DNA from: Candidatus Solibacter sp.
GTDB lineage: Bacteria > Acidobacteriota > Terriglobia > Bryobacterales > Bryobacteraceae
Reading direction: 5' to 3'
NCBI GenBank assembly: GCA_025463045.1
Contig: JAOAPT010000854.1
Coordinates: 1 to 32,998, forward strand
DNA length: 32,998 bases
The notes beneath the pieces are model-generated. The model did not search any database and was not told where the DNA came from. It saw nothing but the letters and a program-made list of their open reading frames with translations. Shown here piece by piece: positions 18,062 to 24,215 of the stretch (position 1 is the first letter of the stretch; each line of letters starts with the position of its first letter). The position numbers and the translations under genes are program-made.

Positions 18062-19032
18062 TGCCCTTGACACTAATTGTTTCTTTCGTCGTGGTGTTCG
18101 CGCTCATGCTGATGGCGGTGAGCCTCGGACTGAAATATTTCGACGCGCGCCGGAAGAAACAAGTGGTGGACATGCTGCACACGGCCTCCGGGGAACCGGT
18201 GGTCAGCGTCAGCAACCTGCTGAAGGAAATCGAAGGCGACAAGCCGACCGGCCTCAAGCGGCTGCTTTCCTCGCTGGAGTTTTCGCGGCACGCCGCGGAG
18301 CAGATTCAGCAGGCGGGACTGAACTGGTCCGCCCAACGCCTGATGCTGGCGATGGCGTTGATGATGATTCCGGGATTCGGGCTCGGGTTGATGGTGCCGT
18401 TTCTGTTCAACGCGGCCACGACCGCGGTGGTGCTCGCGCTGATCTTCGGCTCGCTGCCGTATGTAGTGGTGCGGCAGAAGCGCAGCAAGCGCCTGAATAC
18501 ACTCGAAGAGCAGTTCCCCGAGTCGCTCGATTTCCTGGCGAGATCGATGCGCGCCGGGCACGCCTTTTCGATCAGCCTGGAAATGCTGGGCGAGGAAATG
18601 GCGGATCCGCTGGGGCAGGAGTTCCGCGCGCTGTTCAATGAGCAGAACCTGGGCGCGCCGCTGGATACCGCGCTACACAACTTCACGACGCGCGTTCCGC
18701 TGCTCGACGTCCGGTTTTTCACTTCGTCGGTGCTGCTGCAGAAGCAGACCGGCGGCAATCTCAGCGAAATCCTGGCCCGCCTGGCCTACGTGATTCGCGA
18801 GCGCTTCCGTTTGAAGGGCCAGGTCAAAGCGGCCTCCGCACACGGACGGCTGACGGCAACGATTTTGACGCTCCTTCCGGTGGGCACTATGCTCGCGCTG
18901 CTGGTGGTGGCCCCGGGCTACCTGCAAGGGATGGCTGAGGACCCCGACGGGAAATTTCTGATCGGCGGCGCGATTGTGGCCCAGATCCTGGGAAATTTTT
19001 TCATCAAGAAGATCATCAACATTAAGGTCTGA
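18061..19032 (+). CDS. tadB: Tad inner-membrane platform protein TadB
   Basis: A 323-residue protein with membrane helices near residues 3-22, 93-130 and at the end, and a T2SSF/GspF-type domain in between (about 160-290). Characteristic segments are F-P-E-S-L-D-F-L-A-R-S-M-R-A-G-H-A-F near 150 and L-Q-K-Q-T-G-G-N-L-S-E-I-L near 228. TadB pairs with TadC as the polytopic platform onto which CpaF docks. It starts within the cpaF stop (TGATG) and is followed 20 bases later by tadC. Confidence 0.92.
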   Translation: MPLTLIVSFVVVFALMLMAVSLGLKYFDARRKKQVVDMLHTASGEPVVSVSNLLKEIEGDKPTGLKRLLSSLEFSRHAAEQIQQAGLNWSAQRLMLAMALMMIPGFGLGLMVPFLFNAATTAVVLALIFGSLPYVVVRQKRSKRLNTLEEQFPESLDFLARSMRAGHAFSISLEMLGEEMADPLGQEFRALFNEQNLGAPLDTALHNFTTRVPLLDVRFFTSSVLLQKQTGGNLSEILARLAYVIRERFRLKGQVKAASAHGRLTATILTLLPVGTMLALLVVAPGYLQGMAEDPDGKFLIGGAIVAQILGNFFIKKIINIKV

Positions 19033-19051
19033 GCATCGTTAGGAATTAAAT

Positions 19052-19999
19052 ATGCATCATCCGATACTCTTTTCGATTTGCGCGTTCCTGATGCTGATGG
19101 TGATCCTGAGCTGGGTCGGGTACCGTCTCATCTACAAGCCCGGCAAGTTTTTGCGTCAGCTAGGCAACCCGGTCATCACCAACGACTCCAAGCAGCGCAT
19201 TATCGACGAGGGCGGAGAGCCCGAGGCGAGCGCGCTGGTAACGGTGCTGCACCAGATCGGCTCGCGCGTTCCGTCGTCGGCCACCGAAGTCGCCAACTTG
19301 AAGGGCGACCTGATCCGCGCCGGATACCGTGGGGAGAACGCACTTGCCGTGTTTTACGGAGTGCGCATCCTGACCACGCTCGGAATGCTGCTGCTTTGCG
19401 TGATGATGGAAGCCCGGATGCCGCCGAACCCGGTGATGAAACTGGGCCTGATGGCTTCGGGCGTCGGCGCGGGCTGGATTCTGCCGCGATTCTTCCTGGA
19501 AAAGAAAGTCTCCAAGCGGAAAGAGACGCTGCGTCTGTCGCTGCCGGACGCCCTGGATTTGCTGGTGGTATCGATCGAAGCCGGCCTCGGCCTCGACCAG
19601 GCGATCCAACACGTGGCGCGCGAGCTCTATGGGAGCCATCCGCAATTGAGCGATGAAATGCAGTTGGTGACGCTCGAAATGCGCGCCGGTAAACGGCGCA
19701 GCGAGGCGCTGAGGAATTTTGCGGAACGGACCGGCGAGGCCGAGTTCCGTAAGCTGGTCGCGATTCTGATTCAGAACGACCGTTTCGGCACCAGCATGGG
19801 CGAAAGCCTGCGTACGCACTCCGACTTTCTGCGCACGCGCCGCCGGCAGGAAGCCGAAGAGCGCGCCGGCAAAGTCGGCGTCAAGCTGGTCTTTCCGATT
19901 TTCTTTTTTATTTTGCCGTCCATGCTGGTGGTGGCGGCAGGACCGGGCATTCTACAGATCTTCAAATATCTGTTCCCGATGATGAAGACCATAGGATGA
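19052..19999 (+). CDS. tadC: Tad inner-membrane platform protein TadC
   Basis: A 315-residue paralogue of TadB: membrane helix at residues 5-25, another pair near 105-150, a T2SSF domain (L-P-D-A-L-D-L-L-V-V-S-I-E-A-G-L-G-L-D-Q-A near 165) and a C-terminal helix (F-P-I-F-F-F-I-L-P near 280). The conserved F-G-T-S-M-G-E-S-L-R-T-H-S is present near 244. With TadB it forms the inner-membrane assembly platform. AGGAA precedes the ATG. It is the last recognisable tad gene here; tadD, tadE, tadF and tadG homologues do not follow, and two microprotein genes do. Confidence 0.92.
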   Translation: MHHPILFSICAFLMLMVILSWVGYRLIYKPGKFLRQLGNPVITNDSKQRIIDEGGEPEASALVTVLHQIGSRVPSSATEVANLKGDLIRAGYRGENALAVFYGVRILTTLGMLLLCVMMEARMPPNPVMKLGLMASGVGAGWILPRFFLEKKVSKRKETLRLSLPDALDLLVVSIEAGLGLDQAIQHVARELYGSHPQLSDEMQLVTLEMRAGKRRSEALRNFAERTGEAEFRKLVAILIQNDRFGTSMGESLRTHSDFLRTRRRQEAEERAGKVGVKLVFPIFFFILPSMLVVAAGPGILQIFKYLFPMMKTIG

Positions 20000-20021
20000 G
20001 AGAACAAGGAGCGCAAAAACG

Positions 20022-20120
20022 ATGAACGAAACAATCATGCAAGCGGGGATTTGGATTGCAGCGGGGGGCATCATGATGATCTTCCTCAAAAGGCGGCGGT
20101 CTCGCAAGACCACTCGCTAA
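20022..20120 (+). CDS. single-span microprotein 1 (32 residues, Arg/Lys tail)
   Basis: The ATG at 20022 has AAGGAG ten bases upstream. The 32-residue product has a short N-terminus (M-N-E-T-I-M-Q), one hydrophobic helix (A-G-I-W-I-A-A-G-G-I-M-M-I-F-L, about residues 8-22) and a basic tail (K-R-R-R-S-R-K-T-T-R). By the positive-inside rule the tail would face the cytoplasm. It resembles microprotein 2, 39 bases downstream: ungapped over 28 positions, about 11 are identical, including Q, I-W, A-G and the arginine cluster. Duplication with retained ribosome sites supports a real gene. It could be a small subunit of the Tad platform or a regulatory membrane peptide. I recognise no named family. 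Confidence 0.6.
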   Translation: MNETIMQAGIWIAAGGIMMIFLKRRRSRKTTR

Positions 20121-20159
20121 CCCTGGGAATCCGGACTGAAATCAGGAAAGGAGACCAGA

Positions 20160-20255
20160 ATGGAGATGGCAATTCAAGGGGCAATCTGGCTAGGCGCGGG
20201 CGTCTCACTGGTAGTGCTGCTTTCACGGCGCCGCCGCCGCCGGGTAGTCCGTTGA
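20160..20255 (+). CDS. single-span microprotein 2 (31 residues, Arg tail)
   Basis: The ATG at 20160 follows AAGGAG with about seven to eight bases of spacing. The 31-residue product has M-E-M-A-I-Q, then a hydrophobic helix (G-A-I-W-L-G-A-G-V-S-L-V-V-L-L) and the tail S-R-R-R-R-R-R-V-V-R. It is a paralogue of the preceding microprotein, with the same Q-x-x-I-W-x-x-A-G core and arginine cluster. The helix-plus-arginines layout also looks like the sorting tail of PEP-CTERM-type proteins, but there is no sorting motif and no passenger domain, so that is only a resemblance. The gene is in the tad orientation and is followed by a hairpin leader. Confidence 0.6.
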   Translation: MEMAIQGAIWLGAGVSLVVLLSRRRRRRVVR

Positions 20256-20269
20256 TGTCGTTGGAGTAG

Positions 20270-20317
20270 TGGCTGGCGCAGGGTCCCACCGCTTCCGGCG
20301 GGAAGCTTCGCCAGCCA
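20270..20317 (+). promoter_or_regulatory. nested hairpins before the terpenoid-cyclase-fold gene
   Basis: An outer perfect 9-bp stem, TGGCTGGCG (20270-20278) with CGCCAGCCA (20309-20317), encloses a perfect 6-bp stem, GCTTCC (20291-20296) with GGAAGC (20301-20306) and a GGCG loop. The outer stem abuts the AGGA ribosome site (20317-20320) of the next gene, so folding could limit its translation. No T-run follows, so termination is less likely. Confidence 0.5.
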
Positions 20318-20324
20318 GGAAATC

Positions 20325-21179
20325 ATGTCGATCGAATCCCTGGTGTCCAGACAGAATCGAGATGGCGGGTGGGCCTACGTGCGCGGAGCATCGTGGACGG
20401 AGCCGACCGTGTACGCCGTCCTGGCTCTCTTGGCCGCCGGCGAAACCGAAGCGGTGCGCAGGGGCCTGACGTGGCTGCGCGCACAACAGCTGCCCGACGG
20501 GGGATGGCCTCCGCAGACCGGCTTCGATGAAAGCACCTGGGTTACCGCGGTGGCCGCCCTGGTCCCTCGCGAACATCTCGGAACTCAGTCCCACGGACGG
20601 GCGATTGAATGGGTCATGAAAACCTGCGGAGAGGAATCCACTCACACATTCCGATTACGCCAATGGCTGCTCGGCTACTCGCCCGCGCGGTCTGAACCCG
20701 TGGCATGGCCCTGGGTGCCGGGTACGGCGTCATGGGTGGGACCGACCTCGATCTCGGTAATCGCTCTGGACAAAGAAAATGCGACCCGGCGGAGTCCGGC
20801 GATCGCGCGCCGGATCGCGGAGGGGCGGCGCTTCCTGATGGAGCGCGGCTGCCCTGGCGGCGGCTGGAATCACGGGTCGGTGCGGGTCTACGGAAAGGAC
20901 GGGCTGCCCTATCCGGAGACGACGGGAATCGCGCTGGCCGCGCTGCGCGGAGTGCGCTCGACGCAGACCGAAAAGGCAATTGCGGTGGCGCAAGAATTTC
21001 TCGTTGAATCGCGCTCGGCGGACGCGTTGAACTGGCTGCGGCTGGGCCTGCTCGCGCACGATCATCTGCCCGCCAACTACAGTGTGCCGGCCAACGTGAC
21101 GTGCCGAACCTTGATCGAAACGTCTTTGAATATGCTGGTGGCCGAAACACGCGGCGCCCGCGAGTTGTTTTGGGGCTGA
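20325..21179 (+). CDS. terpenoid-cyclase/prenyltransferase-fold protein
   Basis: A 284-residue soluble protein with repeated alpha-alpha toroid motifs: S-R-Q-N-R-D-G-G-W near residue 8, L-R-A-Q-Q-L-P-D-G-G-W near 50, and C-P-G-G-G-W-N-H-G near 180. These Q-x-x-D-G-G-W repeats mark the squalene-hopene cyclase/prenyltransferase superfamily. The protein is less than half the length of a squalene-hopene cyclase (about 650) and lacks its D-x-D-D acid motif, so it is not a cyclase. Similar short proteins may bind lipids or peptides. The ATG follows AGGA; the stop lies three bases before the DUF362 start, so the two are co-expressed. Confidence 0.75.
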   Translation: MSIESLVSRQNRDGGWAYVRGASWTEPTVYAVLALLAAGETEAVRRGLTWLRAQQLPDGGWPPQTGFDESTWVTAVAALVPREHLGTQSHGRAIEWVMKTCGEESTHTFRLRQWLLGYSPARSEPVAWPWVPGTASWVGPTSISVIALDKENATRRSPAIARRIAEGRRFLMERGCPGGGWNHGSVRVYGKDGLPYPETTGIALAALRGVRSTQTEKAIAVAQEFLVESRSADALNWLRLGLLAHDHLPANYSVPANVTCRTLIETSLNMLVAETRGARELFWG

Positions 21180-21182
21180 TGG

Positions 21183-22154
21183 ATGGCGACTCAACTGACA
21201 AGGCGTGAGGTATTGGCGGTCGCGGGCGGCGTCGTGCTGGCCGGCTGCGGGGTGGAGCAGCGCCGCTTCGAGCCTTCGAAAGTCTCGATCGTGAGGGCGG
21301 CGGTGTACGACCAGAGCATCTACGATACGATGCGCCGCATGCTGCAGTTGCATCTCGGCGATTTGACAGGGCGGCACGTCCTGCTGAAGCCCAACCTGGT
21401 GGAGTTCGAGCCCGGCACGTGCATCAACACGCACCCCATGGTGGTCCACGCCGCGCTCGAGGCATTTCACGCGCTCGGCGCCGCGACGGTCCGGATCGCC
21501 GAGGGTCCGGGACACCGGCGCAATACGCTGGACCTGGCGGACTCGGCCGGCTATTTCCAGACCGTACCCAATTTCGAGGAACACTTCACCGATCTCAACC
21601 TGGACGAGGTTACGCGGGTGCAGCCGGCGGAGCAATTCTCGCGCATCAAGAAACTCTATCTTCCGAACAGCGCGCTGCGCGCCGATCTGCTGGTCTCGAT
21701 GGCCAAGATGAAGACGCATCACTGGGTGGGCGCGACGCTATCCATGAAGAACCTTTTCGGCACGGTGCCGGGCGGAATCTACGGCTGGCCGAAAAATGTG
21801 CTGCACTGGGCGGGGATCGAGGAATCGATCGCCGACTTGCATAACGCGTATTCCAACCACTTCGCGATTGTCGATGGGATCGTGGGGATGGAAGGTAACG
21901 GTCCGATTCAAGGAACGCCGAAGGCCGTGGGTGTTCTGGTGGCGGGGAAGGACCCGGTGGCGGTCGATGCCACCTGCTGCCGCATTATGAAGATCGACCC
22001 GATGCGGATTCGCTATATGCAACTGGCGACCGATGGCTCGGGTGCGGCGATTATCGAGGACAGTATCACGCAAATCGGAGAGAGCATTCAAAGTGTTGCC
22101 ACACCGTTCGAACTGATTCCTGAGTTCCAGCGGCTACGCCTGGAGAATAGCTAG
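21183..22154 (+). CDS. DUF362 protein with Tat-type lipoprotein signal
   Basis: A 323-residue protein whose N-terminus reads L-T-R-R-E-V-L-A-V-A-G-G-V-V-L-A-G-C-G: a twin-arginine motif followed by a lipobox, so it should be folded in the cytoplasm, exported by Tat and lipid-anchored. The body matches DUF362: H-V-L-L-K-P-N-L-V-E near residue 62, T-H-P-M-V-V near 82, M-A-K-M-K-T-H near 175, S-M-K-N-L-F-G near 187, and G-N-G-P-I-Q-G-T-P near 240. The ferredoxin-like cluster region of some DUF362 proteins is absent. The biochemical role is unknown. It is tightly packed between the toroid protein (3-base gap) and the membrane protein (0-base gap). Confidence 0.85.
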   Translation: MATQLTRREVLAVAGGVVLAGCGVEQRRFEPSKVSIVRAAVYDQSIYDTMRRMLQLHLGDLTGRHVLLKPNLVEFEPGTCINTHPMVVHAALEAFHALGAATVRIAEGPGHRRNTLDLADSAGYFQTVPNFEEHFTDLNLDEVTRVQPAEQFSRIKKLYLPNSALRADLLVSMAKMKTHHWVGATLSMKNLFGTVPGGIYGWPKNVLHWAGIEESIADLHNAYSNHFAIVDGIVGMEGNGPIQGTPKAVGVLVAGKDPVAVDATCCRIMKIDPMRIRYMQLATDGSGAAIIEDSITQIGESIQSVATPFELIPEFQRLRLENS

Positions 22155-23627
22155 ATGCAAGAAGATAACCCTGGTTCCGCGACTGGTATCGCGCGAAGGC
22201 GTGGATGGGGCTGGTACGTCCTGGCGTCGATTGTCTTGTTGATGCCGGTGTACTGGCAGCCCCGCGTCCAGGCCGGAGATCTTTCAAGCCACATCTACAA
22301 TGCGTGGCTCACGGAGCTGATCGAAACCGGGCAAACGCAAGGGCTGGTGGTGGTCCGGCAGACCACGAACATCCTGTTCGACCTGATGTTGGGAAGTCTG
22401 TTCCGGCTGGCCGGCGCCGAGTTCGCGCAGCGCATCTCGGTGTCGATCGCGGTGCTGATTTTCGTGTGGGGCGCATTCCGCTTCGTCACCGTAGTGGGCG
22501 GGCGCCGAGCGTGGCATTTGCTGCCATGCATTGCCATGCTCGCCTATGGCTGGGTCTTCCACATGGGTTTTTTCAATTTCTATCTGAGCATGGGGCTGTG
22601 TTTCTGGGCGCTCGCCGCCACATGGGAATGGACGCCGCGCGGCATGGCGTTCGCGCTGCCGGTCCTTCTGTTGGCGTATCTGGCGCACGCGCTCCCGGTG
22701 GTCTGGACGATCGGGCTGCTGTCTTATCAGTGGCTGGCGACGAAGATCGGTGCGCGGAGGCGGGTCTATGTGACCGCGGTGTGGCTGCTGGCAATGGTGG
22801 TAACCCAGATCGTGGTTGGGCGGAATACGTTTTCCGTCTGGTCTTTGCAGCAGATCAAGATGAGTACGGGCGCCGACCAGGTGTGGGTGTTCGATGGCAA
22901 ATACTACGTGGTGCTGGCGGCACTGCTGATCCTTTGGGGCATGCTGTTTCTCGATTTGCTGAAGAGCTCTGGTGCGCGGCGGGTGGTTTCGAGCGTGCCG
23001 TTTCAACTGTGCGTGATCAGCGCGGCGGCGGTGGTGATTCTGCCGACGACGATCATGCTGCCCGGGTTCAGCCACGCGCTGGTTTACATCGCCGAGCGGA
23101 TGTCGCTCGGAGTGGGGATCTGTGTGTGCGCGCTGCTCGGCACGGCGATTCCGCGGCAGTTCGAGCGGTACGCGATGCTCGGGATCGCGGTCGTATTCTT
23201 CGGGTTCCTTTACCGCGACGAAAAAGTGCTGAATCTGCTGGAAGACCGGATGGACGGCGTGATTGCCGGGCTGCCGCCGGGACAGCGCGTGGTCAGCGGA
23301 ATCGACGACCCCGAACTGCACGTCTTCGCGGTGACTCACATGATCGATCGCGCGTGCCTGGGGCGCTGCTTCAGCTACGCGAATTACGAGCCTTCGACCG
23401 CGCAGTTCCGGGTGCGCGCGGTTGAGGCCAACCCATATGTGATGGCGAATTACAAAGAATCCTGGAAAATGCAGAACGGCGTGTACGTCGTGCAGGATCG
23501 CGATCTGCCGTTATTGCAGTTGACGCTGGATGGAGAAGGAAAGATGGCCTTACGGCCCTTGAAAGCAGGTACACCATGTGGAAGCACATCGCTCAAGGCA
23601 TTGCCGGCTCTGTTCCCGTTGAGTTGA
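22155..23627 (+). CDS. polytopic membrane protein, GT-C-like
   Basis: The ATG immediately follows the DUF362 stop. The 490-residue protein has about ten to eleven hydrophobic segments up to residue 355, then a soluble tail of about 130 residues. The first outside loop carries G-D-L-S-S-H-I-Y-N-A-W-L with an acidic residue, as in GT-C-type lipid-sugar transferases, but no diagnostic motif was found. It ends an apparent three-gene unit (toroid protein, DUF362 lipoprotein, membrane protein) behind the Tad genes. A second, smaller reading frame overlaps its last 52 bases. Confidence 0.6.
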   Translation: MQEDNPGSATGIARRRGWGWYVLASIVLLMPVYWQPRVQAGDLSSHIYNAWLTELIETGQTQGLVVVRQTTNILFDLMLGSLFRLAGAEFAQRISVSIAVLIFVWGAFRFVTVVGGRRAWHLLPCIAMLAYGWVFHMGFFNFYLSMGLCFWALAATWEWTPRGMAFALPVLLLAYLAHALPVVWTIGLLSYQWLATKIGARRRVYVTAVWLLAMVVTQIVVGRNTFSVWSLQQIKMSTGADQVWVFDGKYYVVLAALLILWGMLFLDLLKSSGARRVVSSVPFQLCVISAAAVVILPTTIMLPGFSHALVYIAERMSLGVGICVCALLGTAIPRQFERYAMLGIAVVFFGFLYRDEKVLNLLEDRMDGVIAGLPPGQRVVSGIDDPELHVFAVTHMIDRACLGRCFSYANYEPSTAQFRVRAVEANPYVMANYKESWKMQNGVYVVQDRDLPLLQLTLDGEGKMALRPLKAGTPCGSTSLKALPALFPLS

Positions 23628-23725
23628 ACATTCCGCGGGTCCAGGATTGGCCGTGGCGAAAGATTCTGGCGGATGCCGGGTTGGTGGCGGCGTTCGCGCT
23701 GACATCCTCGTGGCTGATGCGCTAG
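23576..23725 (+). CDS. 49-residue small membrane protein overlapping the previous gene
   Basis: The ATG at 23576 opens a 49-codon frame ending in TAG, the first 52 bases of which overlap the end of the large membrane-protein gene in another frame. A GCAGG stretch sits about seven bases before the ATG. The product has a proline/tryptophan-containing N-terminal half (E-L-N-I-P-R-V-Q-D-W-P-W-R) and a hydrophobic C-terminal stretch (A-G-L-V-A-A-F-A-L-T-S-S-W-L-M-R). It fills the gap exactly up to the convergent gene, whose stop is three bases away. The evidence is position, start signals and plausible composition; no family is recognised. Confidence 0.4.
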   Translation: MWKHIAQGIAGSVPVELNIPRVQDWPWRKILADAGLVAAFALTSSWLMR

Positions 23726-23728
23726 CCG

Positions 23729-24010
23729 CTAGCTTCCCAGCGGACCGGCGAGCATCACCATCAAATTCCAGATCACGATTCCGCCGTACCAGTAAGAGAT
23801 CCAGCGGATCACGTGCTCTTTGTGCAGGTACACGCAGAGGCCGCCGATCCCGAGCGCGAGCACTTTAGACAGAATCACACCTGTGGTGGGTCCGGCGTGC
23901 ATCAGCACGCGGATGAACGGGCTGGCTTCGGCAGCTCCAACGCGGAATCCAACGAGAGTCGTCAGCAGGTCCAGTAATTGCAGGTAAACGAAAATTTGAT
24001 AAACACCCAT
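23729..24010 (-). CDS. small membrane protein (DUF5658-like)
   Basis: A 93-residue protein with three hydrophobic segments: an N-terminal one (Y-Q-I-F-V-Y-L-Q-L-L-D-L-L-T-T-L-V-G-F), a middle one (V-I-L-S-K-V-L-A-L-G-I-G-G-L-C-V-Y) and a C-terminal one (Y-W-Y-G-G-I-V-I-W-N-L-M-V-M-L). The L-x-D-x-x-T-T start, E-A-S-P-F near residue 29, and N-L-M-V near the end resemble the DUF5658 family of unknown function; this assignment is by eye. Only a weak AGGAC lies about 11 bases before the ATG. It faces the end of the Tad-linked gene series. Confidence 0.6.
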   Translation of the reverse strand: MGVYQIFVYLQLLDLLTTLVGFRVGAAEASPFIRVLMHAGPTTGVILSKVLALGIGGLCVYLHKEHVIRWISYWYGGIVIWNLMVMLAGPLGS

Positions 24011-24089
24011 ATTGTTGTCGGTCCTGCTGGAACTATCGGCCTTTCTCTGAAAACAGTTTAGCCTCTGTCCCTCACAATAAACCTACAAA

Positions 24090-24135
24090 TTTTGTACCGT
24101 CTGTACTGGGGGGAACCTCTTTTACTAGTACAAAA
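24090..24135. promoter_or_regulatory. 8-bp inverted repeat TTTTGTAC/GTACAAAA
   Basis: TTTTGTAC (24090-24097) and its exact complement (24128-24135) are separated by 30 bases in the gap upstream of the leftward DUF5658-like gene. The sequence between is GC-richer in the middle. It may be a regulator site or a weak loop; no clear promoter hexamers are visible beside it. Confidence 0.3.
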
Positions 24136-24190
24136 CACAAGGCTTAGGACTTTTGTTCTAGTCCGAACATGCACATTCCAGATGGGCGTC

Positions 24191-24215
24191 AAAAAAAGAA
24201 CGTCGCTGAGGGTTC
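24191..24215 (-). terminator. weak terminator candidate after the TIGR03437 gene
   Basis: On the - strand a short GAAC/GTTC stem (24198-24201 with 24212-24215) is followed directly by T7 (A-run at 24191-24197). It overlaps the stop codon of the TIGR03437 gene. The stem is only four pairs, so termination may be weak. A GGACT/AGTCC stem also lies nearby in the same gap. Confidence 0.3.

Noticed and set aside
20325-21179. Squalene-hopene cyclase
   Set aside because: The toroid repeats are present, but the protein is less than half the usual length and lacks the D-x-D-D catalytic acid motif.
22205-23425. 406-codon open frame on the + strand inside the last membrane-protein gene
   Set aside because: It is a frame-shifted shadow of a coherent polytopic protein; composition is rich in R, G, A and D with no hydrophobic pattern.
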